From Ruminococcus sp. (GTDB lineage Bacteria > Bacillota > Clostridia > Oscillospirales > Ruminococcaceae): a stretch of 10,211 nt of DNA. A model generated the notes under the pieces. That model searched no databases, was not told the DNA's origin, and saw only the letters and a program-made list of their open reading frames with translations. The stretch lies in contig JAFYET010000351.1 in NCBI GenBank assembly GCA_017544125.1, positions 1 through 10,211 on the forward strand, given 5' to 3'. Shown here one piece after another: positions 1 to 6,167 of this stretch; position 1 is the first letter of the stretch, and each line of letters begins with the position of its first letter. The translations under genes and the position numbers were made by a program.

Positions 1-89
1 CGAGATACATCGAAGAATCTGCACATCTCGCTGATGCTGTATTTGTCCTTGTGACGATAGATAACTCGATACTTTACTTCCGGTCTCAC
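1..89 (-). CDS. IS3-family transposase orfB, N-terminal fragment (partial)
   Basis: Only the first 29 codons are present; the DDE integrase core would lie beyond base 1. The frame reads VRPEVKYRVIYRHKDKYS, then ISEMCRFFDVS, which matches the start of IS3-family orfB proteins. No ATG is available. A GTG at 87-89 overlaps the orfA TGA (86-88) as GTGA, and orfB lies in the -1 frame relative to orfA. Translation could be by reinitiation at this GTG, helped by the AAAGGA just upstream. It could also be by -1 frameshifting near AGAAAGG to make the OrfAB fusion used by most IS3 elements. The sequence does not decide between these. Confidence 0.75.
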   Translation of the reverse strand, partial: MRPEVKYRVIYRHKDKYSISEMCRFFDVS

Positions 90-436
90 TTCCTTTCTGT
101 AAGCGAGAGAAAATCCCGCATAAGCTCGTTTTCCATTTCAAGAGCCTTGATCTTAGCGTCCTTGCGTGACATTTCATACAGCAATTGCACCACTTTGCTC
201 AATTGCTGTACCGATGGCGGTAATTCCGTCCCGTCTTTTCGCGGTCTGCCTTTTGGTTTGATCTCTATTCCTGCGACTATTTTTCTTTGATTCGCATTAT
301 ATCGAGTTATGAAATTATGTAACTGCTTGTGGGTAAATCCTAATCGTTCTTCGATTTCTCTCAATGTTAATCCTTTTCCTTTTAACTCAAGGATCTCTTT
401 TTCGTACTGCTGTATGCGTCTGTAACTTCTTGCCAT
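86..436 (-). CDS. IS3-family transposase orfA (helix-turn-helix protein)
   Basis: This is a 116-residue protein. It has a helix-turn-helix at about residues 22-45 (LTLREIEERLGF, then HKQLHNFITRYN), a basic linker at 58-69 (KGRPRKDG), and a C-terminal leucine-rich helix at about 73-110 ending LMRDFLSLTERK. In IS3 elements OrfA binds the terminal repeats and the leucine zipper mediates multimerisation with OrfAB. The start is the ATG at 434-436, preceded by AGGAGG at 444-449 with a 7-nt spacer. A longer frame back to 487 would cross the promoter and is rejected. The ribosome binding site lies inside the 3' arm of a perfect inverted repeat (see the regulatory entry), which implies translation control. 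Confidence 0.85.
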   Translation of the reverse strand: MARSYRRIQQYEKEILELKGKGLTLREIEERLGFTHKQLHNFITRYNANQRKIVAGIEIKPKGRPRKDGTELPPSVQQLSKVVQLLYEMSRKDAKIKALEMENELMRDFLSLTERK

Positions 437-443
437 AACAAAA

Positions 444-474
444 CCTCCTATGGTTTCTATTATACCATAGGAGG
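444..474 (-). promoter_or_regulatory. Perfect inverted repeat sequestering the orfA ribosome binding site
   Basis: CCTCCTATGG (444-453) and CCATAGGAGG (465-474) are exact 10-bp inverted repeats around an 11-nt loop. In minus-strand RNA the 3' arm holds the orfA AGGAGG. The 5' arm lies upstream of the -10 box, in the promoter spacer. RNA started at the IS promoter lacks the 5' arm and leaves the ribosome binding site free. RNA reading in from outside carries both arms and can hide it. Protection of this kind against impinging transcription is established for IS10 and IS50; here it is inferred from geometry. Confidence 0.7.
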
Positions 475-487
475 CTCTTTTTGTCAT
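459..487 (-). promoter_or_regulatory. orfA promoter of the IS (ATGACA-N17-TATAAT)
   Basis: On the minus strand the -35 box ATGACA is at 482-487 and the -10 box TATAAT at 459-464. They are separated by exactly 17 bp, and a TG lies one base upstream of the -10 (extended -10, TGGTATAAT). Transcription should begin near 451-454. That is at or just inside the edge of the 3' arm of the adjoining hairpin, so the native mRNA would have a leader of only about 15-18 nt before the orfA ATG. Confidence 0.75.
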
Positions 488-564
488 TGTACGTTTTTAA
501 TGGTTCGGTTCACTGTTCACGGGGCAGCTTTTGCTTTTACAGTAAGAGTTTTTTTAAATATCCA

Positions 565-593
565 TTGACAAAGAGGCTTTTTTGCTATATAAT
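565..593 (+). promoter_or_regulatory. Consensus sigma-A promoter of the lipoprotein gene
   Basis: The -35 box TTGACA (565-570) and the -10 box TATAAT (588-593) both match consensus exactly, with a 17-bp spacer. The DNA upstream (549-560) is T/A-rich and could act as an UP element. The expected start is near 600, giving a leader of about 27 nt that holds the ribosome binding site. The arrangement predicts strong, constitutive expression. No operator-like palindrome is apparent. Confidence 0.85.
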
Positions 594-626
594 ATAACTA
601 ACAAAAAGAAAAAGGAGAGATTCTTT

Positions 627-1301
627 ATGAAAAAGATTTTGGCAATATTAGCTTCCCTGGCTATTTCGGCAGCGGCACTCACCGCCTGCTCTGATAAGGG
701 CAGCAGCTCGCAGAGCGATACAGCATCGGCATTTCAGGCACAGGCAGGCGACAGCGAGGCAGAAAAGCCCGCAGTTGTTGTAAAAGAGCCTGACATCAAG
801 TCGGTCATCACAAGCGGTGCGGAGTTTATAAATATTTCAAACGATAAGCTGCTTGAAGCCACCGACGGCACATTCACCAAGGAAAACGCCATGGTGTATG
901 ACGAGAACGACAACGAGGTCTATGCAAAATACTCACTGGGCAAGTCAGACAGTATATTAAACGGCACCGTCAAGCTCCCTGCCGAGTATGAGGTCACGAC
1001 TACCGTTAATTTCGTTAAGGGCAAGCTCAAAAAGTACACCGAACGGGTAGAAAATGTCACAGAGGAAGATGCTGACCAGATACTTGATAACTTCATTGCA
1101 GCATATGACGGCAAGCTGCCCGATGGATACACCCAGTTCAAGCCCGTTGAGCACGGAAAGCATAAAGAGGTAGGCTTCTCAAAAACTGTGAATGACCTTG
1201 TTATCTCCGTAACAAAAGATGATAACCTTGACGGCGAAATATATGTTTACTTCAATATTGAGATCTACGCCGAAAGATACCAGATGGACAAAGCAAAGTA
1301 A
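627..1301 (+). CDS. Secreted lipoprotein of unknown function
   Basis: The protein is 224 residues. The N-terminus has two lysines, a hydrophobic stretch and the lipobox LTAC, with Cys21 as the expected lipidated residue. It should therefore be exported by Sec, lipidated by Lgt, cut by signal peptidase II and anchored on the outer face of the membrane. Residues 22-50 form a Ser/Gln/Ala/Glu-rich linker. The remainder is a polar domain rich in beta-type sequence, with no motif I recognise. The start is the ATG at 627, with AAGGAGAG about 7 nt upstream; an in-frame TTG at 582 lies inside the promoter and is rejected. The gene has its own promoter and terminator, so it is probably monocistronic. 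Whether it binds a solute or has a structural role cannot be told. Confidence 0.85.
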   Translation: MKKILAILASLAISAAALTACSDKGSSSQSDTASAFQAQAGDSEAEKPAVVVKEPDIKSVITSGAEFINISNDKLLEATDGTFTKENAMVYDENDNEVYAKYSLGKSDSILNGTVKLPAEYEVTTTVNFVKGKLKKYTERVENVTEEDADQILDNFIAAYDGKLPDGYTQFKPVEHGKHKEVGFSKTVNDLVISVTKDDNLDGEIYVYFNIEIYAERYQMDKAK

Positions 1302-1306
1302 AACGC

Positions 1307-1337
1307 AAAAGCTGTACGCAAAAACGTACAGCTTTTT
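1307..1337. terminator. Bidirectional intrinsic terminator between convergent genes
   Basis: AAAAGCTGTACG (1307-1318) and CGTACAGCTTTTT (1325-1337) form a stem of about 12 bp around a 6-nt loop. It is flanked by an A-run on the left and a T-run on the right, so it can end transcription in both directions. It sits between the lipoprotein stop (1301) and the stop of the convergent permease operon (1344), and plausibly serves both. Confidence 0.85.
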
Positions 1338-1343
1338 CTTTTT

Positions 1344-2774
1344 TTATACAGCCTTAAGCTCACCTATTAGCTTTTCAAGGTCGCTTTCATTTATGTAGAA
1401 GCGCCTTCTCGTTATCACCCCTGATTCTTCTTCGCCGCCCCAGTAACGGTGTATATCAAAGCGAACAATGGTCATGCCCTTTGGCGGGTCCTCGATATGT
1501 GATGTGCCGTTTTTCATAAAGCCCCCAAGCCTCGGCTCATAGCCCGATGCCTGCTCATACTCTGTAAGTATATCCTGCACCTTTTCAAGGTCAGAGAGGA
1601 CGATGTTTCTGTCCCCGCCGCCTATGGTCATGTATTTATTGTCGGGCTGGGCTTCACCGTATATGGTGATATGTGCCTTGTAATAGCCCCCTGTTTCAAG
1701 CGGCAGCGCCGATATTCCGAAGCCCTCTGTCTTTACCGAAGCTATGGCAAATACAAGTATAGCCGCTTCTACCGCCGCAAGCCCTGCAAGCCACCTGATG
1801 TTAGCCTTTGCGCCGAAGCCTTTTTTGACAAGCATCAGCAGATATATCGCAAGCGCTGCTATAAATGCCACCAGCACGCTCACAAGCCCTGCCGCCGCTG
1901 CCAGTGCAAAAGCTGCCACAGCCGCTATGACCGACATCATCACAAGCAGAAAGCCCTTTGCAGGTGCAAACTCAAATATGCTCTTTCTCTCACGCCTGAT
2001 ATAGACCTTATATGCAATGAATAGCATAAGCAGCGATATGAGCAGGTTTGCAGCCCCCAACAGGTAGAATCTCAAAAACTGATCTGCCGCCATATCTGTA
2101 TCAAACTGCGAGATAATGCCCCAGCCAAAGCAACACATTATATCATACGAATAGTTGAACTTATCGATATGCGCACACTTATCGATATGCGCACAGCTTG
2201 TAAGGAATATATATACAAGTATCGGCAGTGCTGTAATACCTGATGCGCCCACATAAGACATCGACGCCGCACCTGCTGCTGATGAGGTGAACACGCTGCA
2301 CATGATCGAAAACACATTAGTGAATACAACCACCACAAAACCGATATAGACAAAATTGTTCCAGTCAAACACGGCAAAGGGCGTGTAGTCAAACATCGCC
2401 GCATGGACACGGCTTATGATAAATATCACGTTTACCGCAAGAATATATGGCAGGACGGTGGATAATGCGCATATCACCGTCTTCACCGCAAAGCGCCTGC
2501 CGCTGCTTACGGGCAGCGAAAAGGCAACATCTGCGCTCTCGGGTATGTGGCATTCTTTGAAAAGGTCAGTGCAGAGCTGCACGCTGAATACCTGCGCTAT
2601 CAAAAACACTATCAGGCACAGGGGAGATATCTCATTTGCACTGCCGGAATACTCAAGCTCGCTGCTTAAAAGAGACAGCACAGGCATCATGGCATACAGG
2701 CAAAGCAGTATCAGTATATTCTTTTTTCTTGATATCAGCTCTGCCCTGAGCTGCATGATAAAGGGTCTATTCAT
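1344..2774 (-). CDS. ABC-2 type exporter permease (second of two, operon end)
   Basis: The 476-residue membrane protein has about 8-10 predicted membrane segments. The first starts near residue 17 and the last spans about 328-347. A C-terminal domain of about 125 residues follows and probably lies outside the cell. It is a paralogue of the neighbouring permease: both have ADxxxSLPxxS (residues 81-91 here) after the second membrane span, and both end in a similar soluble domain. It should form the channel of an ABC exporter with that partner. The ATG at 2774 overlaps the upstream stop (2767-2769) by 8 nt and has GAGGAG about 8 nt before it. An in-frame ATG at 2789 coincides with this ribosome binding site and is less likely. 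Residues 194-205 are CAHIDK repeated twice, from an 18-bp tandem duplication. The substrate is unknown. Confidence 0.82.
   Translation of the reverse strand: MNRPFIMQLRAELISRKKNILILLCLYAMMPVLSLLSSELEYSGSANEISPLCLIVFLIAQVFSVQLCTDLFKECHIPESADVAFSLPVSSGRRFAVKTVICALSTVLPYILAVNVIFIISRVHAAMFDYTPFAVFDWNNFVYIGFVVVVFTNVFSIMCSVFTSSAAGAASMSYVGASGITALPILVYIFLTSCAHIDKCAHIDKFNYSYDIMCCFGWGIISQFDTDMAADQFLRFYLLGAANLLISLLMLFIAYKVYIRRERKSIFEFAPAKGFLLVMMSVIAAVAAFALAAAAGLVSVLVAFIAALAIYLLMLVKKGFGAKANIRWLAGLAAVEAAILVFAIASVKTEGFGISALPLETGGYYKAHITIYGEAQPDNKYMTIGGGDRNIVLSDLEKVQDILTEYEQASGYEPRLGGFMKNGTSHIEDPPKGMTIVRFDIHRYWGGEEESGVITRRRFYINESDLEKLIGELKAV
2160..2195. repeat. 18-bp perfect tandem duplication inside the permease gene
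   Basis: CTTATCGATATGCGCACA occurs twice back to back (2160-2177 and 2178-2195). It is in frame, adding six residues (CAHIDK) in a loop after a membrane segment, so the gene remains open. It looks like a recent slippage or unequal-crossover event. Confidence 0.95.
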
Positions 2775-4425
2775 AAGAAGTCTCCTCATCGGCGTATTCA
2801 TCGCCGTAGTAATCGTCATCTTCAGCGAAATGTTCTACACACTCATAGCTTACTTCTGCGTTATATCGGTCCTTAAGCTCTGACACAAGCGGCTCAAAAT
2901 CCTCGTGCTTTATAAATGCATTTATATACATTCCTCCGGCTTTTGCAAGCGCCTCAGCCGTGCAGCCGCCGTCGGTGATCAATGGTGTCACATATATGCT
3001 GAGATTATCATAATCAATAGGTGACAAGGCATAACCCGATGAAATATCGCCTGGCGCTTCAGCATCATCGGCATACTCCATAAGCCGGAAATCATAGTTT
3101 TCTGACATCGACTTCGACCTGAGCCCTGTTAGATCGCAAAAGCTGCCGAAGCTCTTTTCATTGTAGGTGTATTTTTCAACCACGCTGATGATATCTTCCA
3201 TGTCAGCACGCCCGGTATCTGATATATATGCATTGTCAAATTGATACAGGCTGATATGCTCCTCGTCTTCATATGTGTAATTGTGCGTTATGTCTATCTC
3301 AAAGCGGTCGGTGTCTGCATAATAGCAGGGGTGCCTGCCAAAGCCGAAGCCGTCAGTAAAATACGCAGCGGCAAGTATCACTATAAATGCAGCCACAGTG
3401 CCTGCATAGCCGATAAGCCAGCCTGCGCACTTTTTCAGCTTGAAGCCGCCCCTCCACAAAAGCGCCGCATAGAGCATAAGCCCCACTATAAGCACCGCAT
3501 AGGGCATATACGATACTGCCGAAAACATCTCGTAAAACTGTGCTGCCATGCCTGTAAGTGCTATAAGCACGAGTATAAAGGGCTTTGAATGAACGTTGTA
3601 GGTAAGGCTGCCCTTGTCACGCTTTTTGTAAACTATATATCCTAAAAAGACAGCACCGCTGCTTATGAGTATGTTCACAGCTGTTCCCACAAGCCACCTG
3701 GTAAGGTCAGCCTCCCATATCTGGTCCCCGATCGTCATATAAACCACCGGCTCAAGAGCGAAGAAAAAATGCTCGGTATAGCCGTTATGTATCTCTACGC
3801 CTGCGCACACCTGCAGGAAATCACCAAGAAAGAATGTACATATGACCGCAAACGCCGCACCCATAAGCACCGACGATGCAGCCGCGCCGGCGATAGAGCT
3901 GCTGAATGAGCAGCATATAAAGCTCACAGCTCCTATATACATTATGATGCAAAGCCCGCCCAGAAAGAACACCGACAGCCCCTTTGCATAATAGCTAAGC
4001 GACAGCCCCTTGTTCTCATATATCAGCTTGTCAGCTATAACAGCCGCCACTGATGATACGAGTGCTGTGCAGATATAGGGCAGCACTGCAAGCCTTAAAT
4101 AGGTAAGTATCTTTGAAAAATACCTCTCCTTTGAATTCATAGGCAGCGAGAGTATAACATCTGCCTGAGTTGATGACTGCATATCACGGAATAGTTTTAC
4201 GCCCAGTATCAGCGAAAGCACCGCCGTCGGGAAATATGTCAGCTGCGGGAAGCCCGTACACATATACATATACCCCGTGCCGCCCGTTTCGAGCGCCCCC
4301 TCGCTGGCAAAGGCGACTATTGCCACTATCAGCAGGTCTAAAACTATCATCAACTCATATATCCTGCCGCAGGCCTGCTTTTCAGCACGCACATTATTCT
4401 TCATTCTCGCTAAAGAAACCTGCAT
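2767..4425 (-). CDS. ABC-2 type exporter permease (first of two)
   Basis: The 552-residue protein has about nine predicted membrane spans, the first near residues 22-42 and the ninth near 335-356. A large C-terminal region of about 195 residues follows, rich in Asp, Glu and Tyr and probably extracytoplasmic, with a strongly acidic end. Between spans two and three lies ADVILSLPMNS (88-98), shared with the downstream paralogue. The chosen ATG at 4425 has GGAGG 9 nt upstream and overlaps the ATPase gene by 32 nt. An ATG at 4404 (MKNNVRAE) is an alternative with a weaker site. Tight overlap on both sides indicates translational coupling and one exporter complex. A role in envelope stress or peptide resistance is suggested only by the linked YtrA-type regulator. 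Confidence 0.82.
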   Translation of the reverse strand: MQVSLARMKNNVRAEKQACGRIYELMIVLDLLIVAIVAFASEGALETGGTGYMYMCTGFPQLTYFPTAVLSLILGVKLFRDMQSSTQADVILSLPMNSKERYFSKILTYLRLAVLPYICTALVSSVAAVIADKLIYENKGLSLSYYAKGLSVFFLGGLCIIMYIGAVSFICCSFSSSIAGAAASSVLMGAAFAVICTFFLGDFLQVCAGVEIHNGYTEHFFFALEPVVYMTIGDQIWEADLTRWLVGTAVNILISSGAVFLGYIVYKKRDKGSLTYNVHSKPFILVLIALTGMAAQFYEMFSAVSYMPYAVLIVGLMLYAALLWRGGFKLKKCAGWLIGYAGTVAAFIVILAAAYFTDGFGFGRHPCYYADTDRFEIDITHNYTYEDEEHISLYQFDNAYISDTGRADMEDIISVVEKYTYNEKSFGSFCDLTGLRSKSMSENYDFRLMEYADDAEAPGDISSGYALSPIDYDNLSIYVTPLITDGGCTAEALAKAGGMYINAFIKHEDFEPLVSELKDRYNAEVSYECVEHFAEDDDYYGDEYADEETSYE

Positions 4426-5307
4426 AGCCCCTCGCCTCCATTTCATAGATAAATACTTCTTCAAGAGTCAGAGGTATAGCCTCGGTTATCTCAGGGGCAA
4501 GTGCCTTTGCCTGCTCAAGCACAGCGTCTTCGCTTGCGGCGGCTATTATCTGCACTATGCTGCCCGAGGTGCTCACCTTAAGTATACCGGGTATCGCAGC
4601 CTTTATGCGCTCTTCATCAGGCACTTTGCCCTTGAACACCAGCTGCAATTTGCAAAAGCCCCCCGTGATGCTGTCAAGCTCATCGGAAAAGAGCAGGCTG
4701 CCGCTGTATATCATCATGGCGCTGTCGCATATCTCGCTTATCTCTGTTATATTGTGCGATGATACGATGACGGCTGCACTCTGTCGCATATCTCATCAGT
4801 TATCATGTTTTTTACTGCCATTCTCATTGCAGGGTCAAGTCCGTCAAACGCCTCATCGAGTATGAGATACTTTGTCTTGCAGGCAAGTGCGATTATAACT
4901 ATCGCCTGCCTTTTCATGCCCTTTGAGAATGATGATAGCTTCTTATCAAGCGGCAGCTGCACCCTTGCGAGCAGCCTCTCAAAAGTCTCCTCGCTGAAAT
5001 CGATGTAATAGCTCTTGTAGTAATCCTTTAACTGTTTAAGGGTGAATGATGTATACTGCACCGTCTCGTCATTTACAAAGAAAACCTTTGCCTTTGCATC
5101 TGCATTGTCGTAGACCTCCTCGCCGTCTATCATCACGCTGCCGGAGGTGGGCTTGTATACGCCGCATATGCAGCGCATAAGCGTTGATTTGCCCGCACCG
5201 TTCGAGCCTAAGAAGCCGTACACGCTCCCCTTTTCGACCTTCAGGTCAATGTTTTTAAGCACCTGATTCTCACCAAGGGTCAGGCACAGGTCTTTTATCT
5301 CTATCAT
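4394..5307 (-). pseudogene. ABC transporter ATPase, disrupted by a single-base frameshift
   Basis: The N-terminal piece (ATG at 5307, AAGGAG upstream) holds Walker A GSNGAGKS (residues 34-41), a signature-like SSFSKGM (125-131), Walker B YLILDE (147-152, catalytic Glu152) and the D-loop GLDP. It leaves frame after ICDR (about 176) and stops at 4747. The next frame continues the protein as SAAVIVSSHNITE, containing the H-loop histidine, and runs to a TAA at 4394. Adding one A at about 4780/4781 joins the pieces into a normal 304-residue ATPase. The broken N-terminal product lacks the H-loop, so it should not hydrolyse ATP normally. Gene decay, a sequencing or assembly error, or rescue by frameshifting are all possible. 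No long homopolymer lies at the site. Intact, it would energise the two downstream permeases. Confidence 0.85.
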
Positions 5308-5319
5308 AGCTCTCTCTCC

Positions 5320-5679
5320 TTATTTTTCATTTTGCACCTCATCAAGCAGCTCGGTTATACGCTCATGCGTTATGCCGCCGTCGAGGGCTTCTCTGAGCTT
5401 GCTTTTTAGTTCGTTTTCAAGGCGCTTGTGTGCGCCGCCGTCAGATGTCTTTGCCACAAAGCACCCCCTGCCCGCTGCGGAATAGATTATCCCGTCATGT
5501 TCGAGCATAGAATATGCCTTTGCCACGGTATTGGGGTTGAGCCCAAGCTCCTTGGCGAGCGTCCTCGCCCCGGGCAGCTTGTCATCTTCTTTAAGCACGC
5601 CCCTTGCGATATCAGAGCATACGCTTTTATATATCTGCTCATATATCGGTATGCGGCTTCTTATATCTATGGTTATCAA
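5320..5679 (-). CDS. GntR-family transcriptional regulator, YtrA subfamily
   Basis: The 119-residue protein has an N-terminal GntR winged helix (residues 10-77). It carries the hallmark LPGARTLAKELGLNPNTVAK, the AYSMLEHDGII helix and the wing GRGCFV. Only about 40 residues follow, forming a short helical dimerisation tail instead of a ligand domain, which defines the YtrA subfamily. These proteins usually repress adjacent ABC exporter operons. The start is a TTG at 5677-5679, with GGAGGG about 5 nt upstream. The next in-frame ATG is Met58, inside the DNA-binding domain, so it cannot be the start. The gene opens the operon and stops 12 nt before the ATPase start. A palindrome at the transcription start suggests autoregulation. 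Confidence 0.9.
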   Translation of the reverse strand: MITIDIRSRIPIYEQIYKSVCSDIARGVLKEDDKLPGARTLAKELGLNPNTVAKAYSMLEHDGIIYSAAGRGCFVAKTSDGGAHKRLENELKSKLREALDGGITHERITELLDEVQNEK

Positions 5680-5728
5680 GCGCTCCCTCCTCTCATCTGG
5701 TTTTGTTGTCTGCTTTCTCTTTTTCTTT

Positions 5729-5768
5729 GTGTATTAAGTGTATTAGGTGTACTATCTCGTGTAGTACA
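5729..5768. promoter_or_regulatory. Probable YtrA operator: palindrome plus 9-bp phased half-site repeats
   Basis: TGTACTA (5748-5754) and TAGTACA (5762-5768) form a perfect 7-bp inverted repeat with a 7-bp spacer, covering roughly +1 to +20 of the operon promoter. Beside it are three direct repeats at 9-bp spacing: GTGTATTA (5729-5736), GTGTATTA (5738-5745) and GTGTACTA (5747-5754). The last is also the left arm of the palindrome. A GntR dimer here would block transcription. That YtrA binds here is inferred from position and symmetry. Confidence 0.6.
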
Positions 5769-5773
5769 GTTAG

Positions 5774-5802
5774 AGTATAACACATCTTTTCCCGTTTGTC
5801 AA
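5774..5802 (-). promoter_or_regulatory. Promoter of the ytrA-ABC exporter operon
   Basis: On the minus strand TTGACA (5797-5802) and TATACT (5774-5779) are separated by 17 bp. The predicted start is near 5767, giving a leader of about 90 nt before the TTG of the regulator. The promoter is nearly consensus, so control is likely by repression. Confidence 0.85.
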
Positions 5803-5830
5803 TAGCCTGCGAAGGATTTTTTTAATATTT

Positions 5831-6060
5831 AATACAAATTGGGATTTGTGGGGCTTTGCACCGCTGGCGGAACCCCTCCACCACCGCCACTCAGCGAGTG
5901 TCGGTGGTCCCCCTCCCCTTGGCAGGAGAGGCGAAGTACTTAGTTAAGGGAAAGTAAATGCTACCCAACGGCAATGATATGCCTCCCCTGAAAGGGGAGG
6001 TGTCACCAATGCCCAACGGGCATTGGTGACGGAGGGGTTCTACAACTCCCAATTTGTATT
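5831..6060. repeat. MITE-like structured intergenic repeat with terminal inverted repeats
   Basis: AATACAAATTGGGA (5831-5844) and TCCCAATTTGTATT (6047-6060) are perfect 14-bp inverted repeats bounding 230 bp with no credible gene. A second inverted pair lies inside: AACCCCTCC (5871-5879) and GGAGGGGTT (6031-6039). The interior holds three strong hairpins: 5881-5907 (11 bp with one mismatch), 5982-6000 (8-bp stem, 3-nt loop) and 6002-6030 (13-bp perfect stem, 3-nt loop). T-runs flank both ends, so a 3-bp TTT target duplication is possible but not distinguishable from the background. It may be a non-autonomous mobile element or a dispersed structured RNA. It sits between the divergent operon promoter and the 913-residue gene. 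Confidence 0.75.
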
Positions 6061-6167
6061 TTTTTCAAATCCCATGCACCCATTTTCCCTTCCCGGGGGT
6101 ATTACTTATGAATGCGCCCGAAATGTGGGCAGACAGTGAAAATACCTCATCTTAGGAGGAATCATAT
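6061..6167 (+). promoter_or_regulatory. Leader of the 913-residue gene, with a strong ribosome binding site
   Basis: AGGAGGA at 6154-6160 lies 7 nt before the ATG at 6168 and fixes the start. No convincing -35/-10 pair is seen in this stretch. The TATTAC around 6100 is a weak candidate only. The promoter may lie within the structured repeat upstream. Confidence 0.5.

Larger units (their letters stand above)
1..512 (-). mobile_element. IS3-family insertion sequence, left-end portion (cut by window start)
   Basis: The segment has an orfA with a helix-turn-helix and leucine-rich C-terminus, followed in the -1 frame by the start of an orfB whose N-terminus (KYRVIYRHKDKYS, then MCRFFDVS) is typical of IS3-family transposases. 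Upstream of orfA the minus strand reads TGAACCGAACCATTAAAAAC starting at 512. The leading TGAACCG resembles IS3-family inverted-repeat tips, so I place the outer end near 512. The other end, the remainder of orfB and any target duplication lie outside the window, so the boundary is an estimate. The element stops about 52 bp upstream of the -35 box of the lipoprotein gene. Confidence 0.75.

Noticed and set aside
437..487. Extended N-terminus for orfA starting at 487
   Set aside because: It would translate through the promoter and hairpin. The ATG at 436 has AGGAGG at ideal spacing and matches the usual start of this orfA type.
2416..2883. 155-codon plus-strand open frame across the permease genes
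   Set aside because: It is opposite two overlapping genes with clear membrane topology and good starts, and has no family resemblance.
4394..4789. The C-terminal ATPase fragment as an independent small gene
   Set aside because: Its ATG is internal to the ATPase sequence, it lacks the nucleotide-binding motifs, and it continues the ATPase exactly after a one-base correction.
5831..6060. CRISPR array or tRNA/rRNA gene in the hairpin-rich intergenic region
   Set aside because: There are no regularly spaced direct repeats with unique spacers. The hairpins do not form a cloverleaf, and no rRNA-like sequence is visible.
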